Numbered from the stretch's first letter, positions 36,518 through 46,042 are shown. The stretch is DNA of 64,000 nt from Rhodoferax_B ferrireducens_A (GCF_031458075.1 NZ_JAVDXT010000001.1:1-64000); one strand, 5' to 3'. Numbers and translations are program-made. The notes: generated by a model not told the origin, from the letters alone.

Positions 36518-36652
36518 GGTGTTCTCCGTAAAGTGCATTGCTGCCGGGGCAGGAAACAACTTTAGTCCGTCGAGGCCAAAAGGCAAGCCGTGGCCCGCTT
36601 TTGCATGCCGGCCGTTCTGCCCGTCCGGCTTGGATGGATACGGGCTTCTAGG

Positions 36653-38161
36653 TTAGCTTGCAGCAAGGCGGCCCGCCTTGGCGCCTGAAGTTGCATGCGC
36701 CAAGGCGCCGACCATCTGCCCCAGCCGCGCAAACGCGTGGTCGATCTCGGGTGTGAACGGCCAGCCGCAGTTGACCCGCAGATGGTTCTCGAAGCGGTTC
36801 GAGTTGGTGAAGATGGTGCCGGGCGCAATCACCATGTTCTCCGCCAGCGCCGCGTGGAACAGGGCGGTGGCCGACAGCTGGTGGGGCAGCTCGACCCACA
36901 GCGACAGGCCGCCGCGCGGCACGGTCAGCCGGGTACCGGGCGGGAAGTAGCTGGCCACGGCCTGGGCGGTCTGGGTGCGCTGCGTGGCCAGGATGCTGCG
37001 CAGCCGGCGCAGATAGCGGTCGTAGGCGGCCGAGGCAATGAAGCTGGCGGCCGCCCGCTGTGCCAGCCGCTCGTTGCTGCGCGAGGCGGCGAACTTCAGC
37101 ATCTCCACCCGCGTCTGCCAGCGCCCGGCGCTGACCCAGCCCAGGCGCAGGCCGGGTGCCAGGCTTTTGTGCAGCGAGGCGCAGTACACCACGTGGCCGC
37201 TGTCGTCCCAGGACTTGATGGCGCGCAGCGGCTCCTCGCGCAGCACGCTGTCGTCCACCAGCGCGCTATAGGTATCGTCTTCGATCAAGGCCACATCGTG
37301 CTGCTGGCACAGGCGCAGCAGCGCCTGTTTGTGGCTGCTGGGCATGATGCTGCCGGTGGGGTTCTGCAGGTAGGGGATGACCACCACGGCCTTGATGCGC
37401 TGGGTGTTGCGCAGTGCCAGTTCCACCGCGTCCACCGAGATGCCGGTGCGCGGGCTGGTGGGGATTTCCAACGCCTTCAGGCCCAGGCTCTCCAGGGTTT
37501 GCAGCAGGCCGTAGAAGGTGGGCGACTCCACCGCAATCGTGTCGCCGGGTTGGGCCACGGCGCGCAGTACCAGGTTCAGCGCCTCGGTGCAGCCATTGGT
37601 GACCTGGATGTCGTTGGCCGACAAGTGCATGCCGGCACCCATGGCGCGCTGGGCCAGCACTTCGCGGAACTCCAGGCAGCCCTGCGGCGGCGCGGCGCGC
37701 ACCAACTGCTCGGGGTCTTGCCGCAGGCTGCGCTGGGCGGCCAGGTTCAGCGCCTGGCTGGGGTACAGCTCGGGCGCGCAGCGGGCGGTGGACAGATTGG
37801 TCTTGAAGCGCTGCATGCGGCCCAGCGCAAGGAATTCGGACACCTTGGTGTGGATGCCCACGTACTGGGCCGGGTCGGGTGCGCGCTGCATCGGTGGGTC
37901 GTTCACCGGTGCCAGCCGCGAGCGTTCGGGTGTGCGCACAAAGTAGCCCGAGCGTGGCCGCGCCTCCAGCGTGCCTTCGCTTTCTAGCAGGCGGCAGACG
38001 TGCATGGCAGTGGACAGGCTGACCGCGTGCTGGCGCACCAGCTCGCGCAGCGAGGGCATGCGCTGTCCCGGCAGCAGGCTGCCCGCCTGGATGGCGCTGC
38101 GGTAGTGCTCGGCCAGGCTTTGGTACTTGGGCGGGGATGGGTGGGCTGCGGGCATGGTCAT
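36653..38161 (-). CDS. MocR-type GntR/aminotransferase-fold regulator
   Basis: 502 residues: an N-terminal GntR winged helix (about 8-78; LPGQRMPSLRELVRQHAVS) joined to an aminotransferase class I fold. The PLP site is visible: Asn-Pro-Thr-Gly (LQNPTGS), Asp (IEDDTY) and the Schiff-base Lys in SLHKSLAPGLRLGW. MocR proteins use PLP and amino-acid effectors to regulate a neighbouring, often divergent, gene. GGAGG precedes the ATG at 38161. The divergent small gene at 38336 is the likely first target. Confidence 0.92.
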   Translation of the reverse strand: MTMPAAHPSPPKYQSLAEHYRSAIQAGSLLPGQRMPSLRELVRQHAVSLSTAMHVCRLLESEGTLEARPRSGYFVRTPERSRLAPVNDPPMQRAPDPAQYVGIHTKVSEFLALGRMQRFKTNLSTARCAPELYPSQALNLAAQRSLRQDPEQLVRAAPPQGCLEFREVLAQRAMGAGMHLSANDIQVTNGCTEALNLVLRAVAQPGDTIAVESPTFYGLLQTLESLGLKALEIPTSPRTGISVDAVELALRNTQRIKAVVVIPYLQNPTGSIMPSSHKQALLRLCQQHDVALIEDDTYSALVDDSVLREEPLRAIKSWDDSGHVVYCASLHKSLAPGLRLGWVSAGRWQTRVEMLKFAASRSNERLAQRAAASFIASAAYDRYLRRLRSILATQRTQTAQAVASYFPPGTRLTVPRGGLSLWVELPHQLSATALFHAALAENMVIAPGTIFTNSNRFENHLRVNCGWPFTPEIDHAFARLGQMVGALAHATSGAKAGRLAAS

Positions 38162-38335
38162 GGGCCCTCCATCATGCGGGGCCGGGGGTGGGCTGAACAG
38201 GTACAGACGGACGCAAAACACACCATAACAGATGCACATTTTCTGAACTGTTGCGTAACAGATGGCGGCGGTCTGTGGCTGTTCGATGGGGACTGGAATT
38301 TCTACGCTACAGCTACTTTCACAAAGAGGTCTTGT

Positions 38336-38656
38336 ATGCCGCTCCTTACTGCCCCAGTGCCCTTGTTGACCCTGCAATTGCCCGCCGCCCAGCGCAGCTG
38401 GCAGCCGCTGCCGCGGGGGGCGGAAGTCATGGTGGCCGAGGGCGCGGTCTGCCTGCACCGGCGTGAGTACCTGGCCGGGCTGTGGGTGGATGCGCCGCTG
38501 CTGCTGCGCGCCGGGGAGCGACAGCGGGTGGCGGCCGGCTGGGTTGAGATCGAGGCGCTGGTCGCGGCGCGGCTGCTGGTGTCTGCGCCTAGCCGGTGGA
38601 GCTGGCCTGCGGCCCTGGCGAGACTGCTGTTCTGGCGCAGCCCGCGGACGGTCTAG
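38336..38656 (+). CDS. Small protein, probably DUF2917 family
   Basis: A 106-residue protein without signal peptide or TM helix. Alternating hydrophobic strands (LLTLQLPAAQRSWQPL, GAVCLHRREYLAGLW, LLLRAGERQRVAAGW) resemble the small beta-rich DUF2917 proteins that in Burkholderiales often sit divergent from a regulator gene. AGAGG lies 6 bases before the ATG. No function is known; the family assignment is from memory of pattern and context. Confidence 0.6.
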   Translation: MPLLTAPVPLLTLQLPAAQRSWQPLPRGAEVMVAEGAVCLHRREYLAGLWVDAPLLLRAGERQRVAAGWVEIEALVAARLLVSAPSRWSWPAALARLLFWRSPRTV

Positions 38657-38664
38657 CCGGCTGG

Positions 38665-39960
38665 CTACAGAGCGCCAGGCCGGGGTTTTTTGCGGGCTTC
38701 GTAGCGGTTCATCAACGGGGTCACGGAAATACCATGCACCACGATGGACGCCACCACCACGCCCACGGTAATCGACAACAGCTGTTGGGCCAGCGCTGGC
38801 TGCAGCCCGTGGTGGATGGCGTACAGCAGGTAGTACAGCGAGCCAATGCCGCGGATGCCAAACCAGGCCATCAGGCGGCGCTGCGCACCCTGGACAGTCG
38901 TGCCCAGCAGGCCGGCAAAAACCGACAGCGGACGCACCAGCAGAAACAGCACGGGGATGAACCACAGCAGCTCAGCCCGGAAGCGCACCGTTGCCAGCAG
39001 CACGCCAATGGCCAGCACGATGCCGACTTCCACAAAGCGCTCCAGTTGGCTGTTGAAGCGCTGCACCGCCAGCATCATCTCGGCCGGCGTGGGTGTGGCG
39101 GGCTCCAGCTCGGGTGGCGGCTCGGTGGCCGGGGCGGCCGCTTTTTCGCCGACGCGCTGCAGCGCCAGCCCGGCGGCAAACACCGCCAGAAAGCCATAGG
39201 TTTGGCAGGCAAGCGCCAGGCCATAGGTCAGCGCGATCAGGCCCAGGGCAATGAATTCGTCGGCATCCAGCGCCTCCTGGTGGCGGGTGCGCAGGTACAG
39301 AATCGCATGGCCGAGCAGCGCGCCCATCAGGCTGCCCAGCGCCAGGCCGCCGGCAATCGCCCACAGCACGTCCACCGCAGCCCAGCGCCAGCCGCCGGCG
39401 CCCAGGTCGTGCAGGCCCAGCAGACCCAGGCCCAGCATCACCACGGGGAAGGCGGTGCCGTCGTTCAGGCCGCCTTCGCCGGTCAGGCCAAAGCGCAGGC
39501 GGTCCCGGTCGCCGGGGTCGGACAGTTGCACATCCGAGGCCAGCACCGGGTCGGTAGGCGCGAGGATGGCGCCCAGCAGCACCGCGGCACCGACTGGCAA
39601 GTCCAGCAGCCAGATGCCGATGGCCGTGACCGCCGCCACGGTGACCAGCATGGACAGCGACGCCAGCCGCAGCGGAATCCACCAGCGCCGGTCTTTCAAA
39701 GGCAGCTTTAGCTTCATGCCGGCGGTAAACAGCGAGATCAGCACGGCCACTTCGGTCAGGCGTTCCAGCAGCTGGGTGTCTTTCAGCGCATCCAGCTTCC
39801 ACAGGCCCAGTCCCCAGGGGCCGATGGCAATGCCCACGCCCAGGTACAGCATGGCCGAACTCAAGGGCAGGCGGCTGATGAACGAGCCGCCCAGCGTCAT
39901 GGCGATCAGCAGCGCCCCCACCACGATGCAGCCCAGGGTAAAGGCGGTCGGTCCGTTCAT
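38665..39960 (-). CDS. Sodium/proton antiporter, CPA1/NhaP-like
   Basis: A 431-residue polytopic protein with about 12 TM helices. The antiporter core APTDPVLASDVQLSDPGD and GEGGLNDGTAFP holds the Asp-rich ion path characteristic of CPA family exchangers. There is no large cytosolic C-terminal regulatory domain; the tail ends shortly after the last helix. It exchanges cations for protons. Start 39960 is chosen; a TTG at 39984 would add eight residues. A membrane DUF2214 gene precedes it by 25 bases. Confidence 0.88.
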   Translation of the reverse strand: MNGPTAFTLGCIVVGALLIAMTLGGSFISRLPLSSAMLYLGVGIAIGPWGLGLWKLDALKDTQLLERLTEVAVLISLFTAGMKLKLPLKDRRWWIPLRLASLSMLVTVAAVTAIGIWLLDLPVGAAVLLGAILAPTDPVLASDVQLSDPGDRDRLRFGLTGEGGLNDGTAFPVVMLGLGLLGLHDLGAGGWRWAAVDVLWAIAGGLALGSLMGALLGHAILYLRTRHQEALDADEFIALGLIALTYGLALACQTYGFLAVFAAGLALQRVGEKAAAPATEPPPELEPATPTPAEMMLAVQRFNSQLERFVEVGIVLAIGVLLATVRFRAELLWFIPVLFLLVRPLSVFAGLLGTTVQGAQRRLMAWFGIRGIGSLYYLLYAIHHGLQPALAQQLLSITVGVVVASIVVHGISVTPLMNRYEARKKPRPGAL

Positions 39961-39985
39961 GGCCGCAGACGCTTGGCGCCGCAAG

Positions 39986-40438
39986 TCATAGCGTGACCCC
40001 TTTGGCCATCAGCGCCGCACACAGCGCCACGCCCAGCAGCAAGGCCAGTTCCAGACCCAACAGGCCGCGCAGCCGCGCCAGTTGCTGCGCGCTGACCACC
40101 GGCGGCAGGCCCTGCCGGGTTTGCGCGCCCCAGCGGATGAACTGCACGGTAGGGTAGATGGACAGCAGGCCGACGAGCACAAACAAGGCCATCTTCCAGC
40201 CGAAGAAGGGATTGCCAGCGTAATAGGCCGCGCCCTTCTCGTAATAGAACACCCGCAGCAGGCCGACCCCCAGCACTGCAGCCGCACACAGGCCGTACCA
40301 GCGGTCGCAGGCCTGGATCTGCCGGGCCTGGGCGCAGGTCGGCGCCTGGCGCAGCAGCAGCCAGGTGCCGAACACCGTGGCAAAGATGCCGAACACCGCG
40401 GCAAAGTGCAAAAAGGCAAACAAGGCGCTGGTCAGCAT
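39986..40438 (-). CDS. DUF2214-family membrane protein
   Basis: A 150-residue protein with four predicted TM helices and the family-typical LRVFYYEKGAAYYAGNPFFGWK segment between helices two and three. The function is unknown. It lies directly upstream of the antiporter gene and is probably co-transcribed with it. Confidence 0.82.
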   Translation of the reverse strand: MLTSALFAFLHFAAVFGIFATVFGTWLLLRQAPTCAQARQIQACDRWYGLCAAAVLGVGLLRVFYYEKGAAYYAGNPFFGWKMALFVLVGLLSIYPTVQFIRWGAQTRQGLPPVVSAQQLARLRGLLGLELALLLGVALCAALMAKGVTL

Positions 40439-40477
40439 GCGGGTCTCCTGGGTGTAGCGATGGCCGGAGTATGGAGG

Positions 40478-40535
40478 ACTTTAGGCCTCTGGCGCATATG
40501 GATATTGCGCAAGCAGCTGCAAATTTAATAGCAAG
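40478..40535 (-). repeat. Two-hairpin intergenic repeat, copy 6
   Basis: On the minus strand: TTGCTATTAAATTTGCAGC, TTGCGCAATATCCATATGCG, CCAGAGGCCTAAAGTCC. It lies between the divergent DUF2214 and BON-domain genes, here in a promoter region rather than at a terminator position. Confidence 0.6.
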
Positions 40536-40655
40536 CAACTCGCCAGATGACATTCTCCATGACAGTTGCAACACAAGTACGCGTTTCCGACACACGGTAT
40601 TGATCCCCGCTTGGGAAGATCACCCCATCGCAACCAACAACCCAAAGGATTTACC

Positions 40656-40967
40656 ATGACACGCTCTTTCAACCGCATTGCCGCTGCCGCCCTGATCGCC
40701 CTGGCAGCCGGCCCTTTCATGGCTGCCCAAGCCGCTACCTCCAATGACGCTGACCTGGCCAGCGCCGTGCAGTCCAGTCTCAGCAACACGCTGGGCAGTG
40801 ATGCCAGCGGCCTGACCGTCACCGCCAACAACGGCAACATCACCTTGCACGGCTGGACCCAAGGCCCGCAAGAAGAAGCCAAGGCCCGCTTCGTCGCCAG
40901 CAAGGTGCCCGGCGTGCACAACGCTTACAGCTCGGTGCGCACCTTCTCCAGCGACAGCAACGAGTAA
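40656..40967 (+). CDS. BON-domain periplasmic protein (OsmY-like)
   Basis: A 103-residue exported protein: a Sec signal peptide (about 1-26, AQA cleavage) and a single BON domain (LASAVQSSLSNT...LTVTANNGNITLHGW). BON domains bind phospholipid surfaces, and OsmY-type proteins are envelope-stress related. AAAGGA lies 7 bases before the ATG. A clear terminator follows 84 bases after the stop. Confidence 0.88.
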   Translation: MTRSFNRIAAAALIALAAGPFMAAQAATSNDADLASAVQSSLSNTLGSDASGLTVTANNGNITLHGWTQGPQEEAKARFVASKVPGVHNAYSSVRTFSSDSNE

Positions 40968-41050
40968 ACCGCAAGCCGCTTTCATCTTCTCCAGTGACCG
41001 GAACGTCCCGGAGCGCCCATAGGGTGCGCCAGGCGTGGCCGGGTTATAGG

Positions 41051-41089
41051 TCTCTGCCGCAACCTTGGGTTGTGCAGAGGCTTTTTTTT
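41051..41089 (+). terminator. Rho-independent terminator of the BON-domain gene
   Basis: The stem CTCTGC-c-GCAACC / GGTTGT-GCAGAG (one bulge and one mismatch, TTG loop) is followed by GCTTTTTTTT. Confidence 0.78.
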
Positions 41090-41570
41090 CGTCTGCGCCA
41101 TGCCTATGTCTATTCCCAGGAACGCGGCCGGCGTTGGTGTTGGGCGCGCATGCCGACGCGTGGATAAATGCATTGCCAGTTGCATACGCTCCGGAGTGTT
41201 TTTTGTTACATATCCTGAAGTATGTGAGCTACTAATATTTGCTTGGCCTCATTGTTTTTGTAAAGACAAGCCATGTTGGTCCAGAGCTTGCTATTCCCGT
41301 CAAGGTTGTTCTCCAAAAATATCTGAAATGCAAGATTGTCAGGAGAAATTTACTTGGATAGTTGTGACGGATATCACTGTTTGGTTGGTTGGATATCTGA
41401 CATTTACGCTAACAAGCAATTTTCCTAAAGACAAAATTTGTCACAAATGCCTGCATTGAAAGTGCTCTGTATGTAACCGTTCCACGCAGATTGGAATAGG
41501 TCTGGCGGCGCTTGGCGATAACCACCTTTGTCGTAGTTAAGCCCCATCAGCAAGTAACCCAAGGAAGCCC
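41090..41570 (+). other. AT-rich leader before the secreted-protein pair
   Basis: About 480 bases without a credible gene; the segment 41195-41470 is strikingly AT-rich against its GC-rich surroundings. It contains GGATATC twice, 22 bases apart (41369-41375 and 41391-41397), and the palindrome ATTTGT-C-ACAAAT (41436-41448). I read it as a long regulatory region. The 129-codon frame across it is cysteine-rich and unlike a protein. Confidence 0.5.
41436..41448. promoter_or_regulatory. Palindromic operator candidate
   Basis: ATTTGT-C-ACAAAT is a perfect inverted repeat 122 bases before the beta-helix lipoprotein gene, inside the AT-rich leader. The binding protein is unknown. Confidence 0.35.
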
Positions 41571-43688
41571 ATGCGCCATAAGAACGGCAAGCCGAATAAA
41601 GCCACCAAACAGGTTCCAGCGCTGGTTGCGTGCTCGGCTACCGGATCGACCGCAGCATGTGAGCCGTCTGCCGAGGTTACCGTGGGGCTTTCGCGCCGCA
41701 GCTTTCTGTACAGCGTGGGTGTCTTGAGCCTGTCCGCCTGTGGCGGCGGAGGCTCTGGCAGTGCGGCGACAGCCGATGGCCGCAGTGCCACCGACATCAC
41801 CGCCGCCATTCTGGCGAACCAGAATGTCACCCTCAGTGGCGATGCGATCATCCGCCTGCCGGTCGGCTCCACGACCTATACGGGGGTGATTTCCGGCAAG
41901 GGAACGCTGGTGCTGGCGGCTACCGGTGGCACCAGCAGCCCCAGCACCCTCATCATTACCCAGACCAGCACCTTTACCCTGCCGGATGCCCAGCAGGTCG
42001 AGGTGGTCACCAAGACCAGCGCCACGGGTGGCTACCGGCTCGATATTTCCGGCACCAACCCGCCTGTGTTGACCATCGATGCGGGGGTGACGCTGCAGAT
42101 AGGCACCAACACCAGCGCCGACAACGCACCCAACATCATCGCCACCTCGGACAGCCTGAACGCCGCCAGCCTGGTCAACGGCGAAGTCAACCTGAACAAT
42201 ATTCTCAACAACGGTCGCATTGTGCTCAGCAGCGCGCAATTCATCCTGCTGGGCGAAATCAGCGGCAGTGGCCCGGTCTTGCAAGGCGTCAATGTCTGGG
42301 GCGGCAACTCGATGCGCGGGGTCCATGCATTCGAAGGCGTCTTGTCACTGAGCACAGGGCACGACTTCGGCAGCAACCACGTTGCCGCCTCGCTGTCCAG
42401 CGCCAAGGCCGTGCTGAACGAAGGCTCGTGGCTGGTCTGGAGCCCGCCGGGCAGCGTGGTGAAGGTCACGCAGAACATCTACGAGGCGGCCTTTGGTGGC
42501 GACATCAACTTCCATCCCATCGGCAATTCGACCATCGTCATGTCCGGCGTATACAGCCATACCGACAACAGCCCGCACAACAGCCCCAACCTGGTTGATC
42601 CGGGCTTGAGCGATGCCAGTCTGAATTTTGCCAAAGTGATCTACCGCGGTGGCGCCAACGACGTCAATGGCAACGATGGCAGCTACCGTGGCATCAATAT
42701 CGAAGCTGGCGGGGGCACGGTGCAGTGGGGTGACGGCACGCATAGTCATTTTTTCTTGCCATCGGCTCCGTCGCCTGCCGAGGTGTCCCCGGCCCTGGGA
42801 GCCAAAAACGCTTACATCAACCTGCACAGCGGCAGCACGCTGGCTTTCAATTACAACGGCGCGGTGACCCTGAACGTGGGCATCACCGGCGGCGGTGGCG
42901 GCCCCAACAGGACTGGCGCCATCGGCGTGGGCAATGTGACCATCATGGGCACGGCCGGCAACGATGTGACCTTTGCACAGCCCCAGAACTACAACGGCAC
43001 CACCACCATCGGCGCCAATGCCATTCTGCGGCTGGGCGTGGGCAGCACCGTGCCTCTGAACTACACCACCGTGCGTCCCACGGGCAAGACCACCGTGCTG
43101 CAAGCCACCTATACGGGGGACTCCAGCCTGTTGACGGCCGAGTCCACCGGCGGGCTCTCGAGCAATGCCATCGTCAACGCGGGCCAACTGATCATCCAGA
43201 ACACCAGCACCAACATCACGCTGTCGAACATCAGCGGCAGTGGCAGCCTGGTGCATAACGGCGCCATCACCACCACCTTGCTCAACAACAGCTATAGCGG
43301 TGCTACCACCATCAACCGCGGCACACTGCTGGCCGGCAGCAGCGGTGCCCTGGGCACCGGCAGCGTGGTCAACAACGCCGCTTTGGCGCTGACCAGCACG
43401 CGGGCCTTGGCGATTGGCGGCGGTTTCCAGCAAGGCAGCGGCGGCAGCCTGACTCTTGCCGTTAACGGTACCAGCCCGGGTGTTGATTTTGACCAGCTGA
43501 CGGTGGCTGGCGCGGCCGTGCTCGGCGGCACGCTGACGCTGAATATCACCGGCAGCTACACCAGCGGGCAGAAGCTGGTGCTGGTCAATGCCGCCAGCGT
43601 CAGCGGCACGTTCAGCAGCATCACCAGCAATGGCACATCCGTGGTGGGCGGGCAGGACGCAACGAGTTTTTACGTCATCGTCCAGTAA
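41571..43688 (+). CDS. Tat-exported lipoprotein with beta-helix/PATR repeats
   Basis: 705 residues. An unusual leader of about 40 residues precedes a Tat motif (SRRSFLY, Arg 42-43) and a lipobox (LSAC, Cys57), then a GGGG spacer. The mature part is Thr/Ser/Asn/Gly-rich repetitive beta sequence ending with an autotransporter-associated strand repeat (SGATTINRGTLLAGSSGALG). There is no C-terminal autotransporter barrel, so it is probably a surface- or periplasm-anchored beta-helix. AAGGA precedes the ATG. It may bind or cleave polysaccharide; no catalytic residues can be assigned. It is followed 61 bases later by a gene with a matching leader. Confidence 0.75.
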   Translation: MRHKNGKPNKATKQVPALVACSATGSTAACEPSAEVTVGLSRRSFLYSVGVLSLSACGGGGSGSAATADGRSATDITAAILANQNVTLSGDAIIRLPVGSTTYTGVISGKGTLVLAATGGTSSPSTLIITQTSTFTLPDAQQVEVVTKTSATGGYRLDISGTNPPVLTIDAGVTLQIGTNTSADNAPNIIATSDSLNAASLVNGEVNLNNILNNGRIVLSSAQFILLGEISGSGPVLQGVNVWGGNSMRGVHAFEGVLSLSTGHDFGSNHVAASLSSAKAVLNEGSWLVWSPPGSVVKVTQNIYEAAFGGDINFHPIGNSTIVMSGVYSHTDNSPHNSPNLVDPGLSDASLNFAKVIYRGGANDVNGNDGSYRGINIEAGGGTVQWGDGTHSHFFLPSAPSPAEVSPALGAKNAYINLHSGSTLAFNYNGAVTLNVGITGGGGGPNRTGAIGVGNVTIMGTAGNDVTFAQPQNYNGTTTIGANAILRLGVGSTVPLNYTTVRPTGKTTVLQATYTGDSSLLTAESTGGLSSNAIVNAGQLIIQNTSTNITLSNISGSGSLVHNGAITTTLLNNSYSGATTINRGTLLAGSSGALGTGSVVNNAALALTSTRALAIGGGFQQGSGGSLTLAVNGTSPGVDFDQLTVAGAAVLGGTLTLNITGSYTSGQKLVLVNAASVSGTFSSITSNGTSVVGGQDATSFYVIVQ

Positions 43689-43749
43689 AGCCTGCCACCG
43701 GGCGCGCCTGTTGCCATCTTCCTTGTACCCATCCCAAGAGAAAGTGACC

Positions 43750-46038
43750 ATGAAAAAATTGAAGCCGTACCAGACGATTGCCCGCGACCTTGGCTCCGAC
43801 GCCGCCAGCCGACCGGTTGAACCCTTGGATGCATGCGGCGAACCGAGCCAAACGGTAGACAGCATGTCGCGGCGCATGTTCTTGTACGGTCTGGGTGTGT
43901 TGGGGCTGCCTGCTTGCGGTGGCGGTGCATCCGACTCTGGCGCTACCGCTTCGACGGCGTCAACTTCTACCAGCGTGGCATTCGCCGCTTCGGAATCAAG
44001 CACGTTGGTGTCCGACGCCACGTCAGCCAACTCAAGCACGGAGGTGTCTACGGCGAGGGTGTTCGTGCATCCTGGTCTATTGCACACCGAGGCCGACTTT
44101 GAGCGCATGCGCTCCAAGGTGGCGGCGCTCGCCCAGCCCTGGACCGACGGATGGAATGCCTTGACCTCGAACGGACGTTCTCAGCTCGGCGCAAGCCCGC
44201 GTCCCTTGGAGACCGTGGTGCGGGGTGGTACCGGTCAGAACTTCGCGCAGATGTACATCGATATCGCGCGGGCTTACCAGCTCGCCTTGCGCTGGCAGGT
44301 GTCGGGCGATACCCGCTATGCCGATCTGGCGGTGACGTTTCTCAATGCATGGTCGTCTACGCTGAAGACCGTGACCGGCAATGCCGACCGCTTCCTGGCC
44401 GCTGGCATCTACGGCTACCAGTTCGCCAATGCCGCCGAGATCATGCGCAGCTACTCCGGGTGGGCCGCGGCGGATTTCGCGCGCTTCCAGAACATGATGC
44501 TCACCGTTTTCTATCCGCTCAGCAGCGACTTTCTTGCGCGGCACAACGGTGCGGAGATCACCAACTACTGGGCCAATTGGGACCAGTGCTCCCTGGCCTG
44601 CATCCTGGCCGTTGGCGTGCTTTGCGACCGTGTGGATATTTACGACGAAGCAATGGGTTACTACAAGAACGGGCAGGGCAATGGCGCCGGGCTGGAGGCC
44701 GTCTACCATGTGCACCCAGGCTACCTCGGCCAATGGCAGGAAAGCGGGCGCGACCAGGGGCATTGCACACTGGGCATTGGGCTGGCAGGTGCTTTCTGCG
44801 AGATGGCCTGGAACCAAGGTGATGATTTGTACGGCTACGAAAACAACCGCTTCCTGGCTGGCGCCGAGTATGTGGCCAAGACCAACTTGCTTGACGCCAA
44901 CGGCGCGTTCTACGTGATGCCGTACCTGACCAACAAGAACAAGCAAGGCTCGCAAACGCAATTGTCCACGGCCGGGCAGGGCAGTGTTCGCCCGATTTGG
45001 GAGTCGGTCTATAACCACTACGCGGGCCGCCGCGGTATCGCGGCGCCCTACTGTGCGCTGCAGGTGGCGCAGCTGCATCCAGAGCGCGATGGCAGCAATG
45101 GCGACCAGTTGGGTTTTGGCACCCTGACCTTTTCGCGCGATCCTCTTGCCGCCAGCCCAAGCGGGTTGACCGCGCAGTGCAGCGGTCAGCAGGTCATCCT
45201 GTCGTGGTGGGGTGTCCCCAATGCGAGCAGCTATACCGTTAAGCGCGCCACCAGCCAGGGCGGGCCCTACACAACCACGGTCGCCTCCGGCATTACGGAT
45301 CTGCTCACCTACACAGACACCAATGTGGACGGTGCGGCTGCTTATTACTACGTGGTGACAGCCGCCACGGCATCGGGCGAAACCGCGCCTTCTGCAGAGG
45401 CCAAAGCCATCATCACGCCCGAATTGCTGGTGCGGCTGCGGTTCAACGAAACCAGTGGAACTGCGGCGGCCGATGCCAGCGGCAACGGGTACACCGGCAG
45501 CTTGGTCAACGGGCCGCTGTGGGTGGCGGGGCGTACCGACAATGCCGTGTCTTTGGACGGGACCGATGATTATGTAAGCCTGCCTGACGGGGTGGTCGCC
45601 GACCTTGCGGACTTCAGTATTGCGACCTGGGTGTTCGTGGACGCGGCAGGGACCTGGGCACGGGTTTTCGACTTCGGCTCGGGCGCCCGGCGTTCTATGT
45701 TTTTGACGCCCAGGAACGGTAGCGGCGTTGTCCGCTATGCCATCTCCACCGTGCATGCGTACAACGAACAGGTGATCGACGGCAGTACGGCGTTGCCCAC
45801 CGGCCAATGGGTGCATGTCGCCGTAACCCTTTCCGGCACAGTCGGTACTCTCTACGTCAACGGCAGCGTTGCCGGCACCAACACGGCAATGACGCTCGCT
45901 CCCTTCCGCCTGGGCGGCACGACACAGAACTGGATTGGCCGGTCCCAGTACCCGGACCCCTATCTGAAGGGCCGTGTACAGGACTTCCGCATCTATCGCG
46001 GCGCCCTCAGCGCCGCGGAGATCGCCGCGCTGGTGTAG
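43750..46038 (+). CDS. Tat-exported alginate-lyase-like protein with FN3 and LamG domains
   Basis: 762 residues. The leader ends in a Tat motif (SRRMFLY, Arg 41-42) and lipobox (LPAC, Cys56). After a Ser/Thr-rich spacer comes an alginate-lyase-type alpha/alpha barrel (about 92-430; starts RVFVHPGLLHTEADFERM), an FN3-like domain (about 470-560) and a C-terminal LamG/concanavalin-like domain (about 565-762; SLDGTDDYVSLPDG, VHVAVTLSG). It probably degrades an anionic polysaccharide outside the cytoplasm while the LamG domain binds glycan. Specific substrate unknown. Confidence 0.83.
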   Translation: MKKLKPYQTIARDLGSDAASRPVEPLDACGEPSQTVDSMSRRMFLYGLGVLGLPACGGGASDSGATASTASTSTSVAFAASESSTLVSDATSANSSTEVSTARVFVHPGLLHTEADFERMRSKVAALAQPWTDGWNALTSNGRSQLGASPRPLETVVRGGTGQNFAQMYIDIARAYQLALRWQVSGDTRYADLAVTFLNAWSSTLKTVTGNADRFLAAGIYGYQFANAAEIMRSYSGWAAADFARFQNMMLTVFYPLSSDFLARHNGAEITNYWANWDQCSLACILAVGVLCDRVDIYDEAMGYYKNGQGNGAGLEAVYHVHPGYLGQWQESGRDQGHCTLGIGLAGAFCEMAWNQGDDLYGYENNRFLAGAEYVAKTNLLDANGAFYVMPYLTNKNKQGSQTQLSTAGQGSVRPIWESVYNHYAGRRGIAAPYCALQVAQLHPERDGSNGDQLGFGTLTFSRDPLAASPSGLTAQCSGQQVILSWWGVPNASSYTVKRATSQGGPYTTTVASGITDLLTYTDTNVDGAAAYYYVVTAATASGETAPSAEAKAIITPELLVRLRFNETSGTAAADASGNGYTGSLVNGPLWVAGRTDNAVSLDGTDDYVSLPDGVVADLADFSIATWVFVDAAGTWARVFDFGSGARRSMFLTPRNGSGVVRYAISTVHAYNEQVIDGSTALPTGQWVHVAVTLSGTVGTLYVNGSVAGTNTAMTLAPFRLGGTTQNWIGRSQYPDPYLKGRVQDFRIYRGALSAAEIAALV

Positions 46039-46042
46039 CTGA

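Noticed and set aside
38162..38965. N-terminal extension of the MocR regulator to 770 residues
   Set aside because: It would run antisense through the divergent DUF2917-like gene and part of the antiporter; the GntR domain starts at the ATG preceded by GGAGG at 38161.
41070..41459. 129-codon frame in the AT-rich leader
   Set aside because: It starts inside the terminator hairpin, has no ribosome-binding site and gives a cysteine-rich sequence without recognisable features.
41571..43688. Calling the beta-helix protein an autotransporter
   Set aside because: PATR-like repeats are present but the C terminus has no beta-barrel translocator, and the leader is a Tat lipoprotein type.
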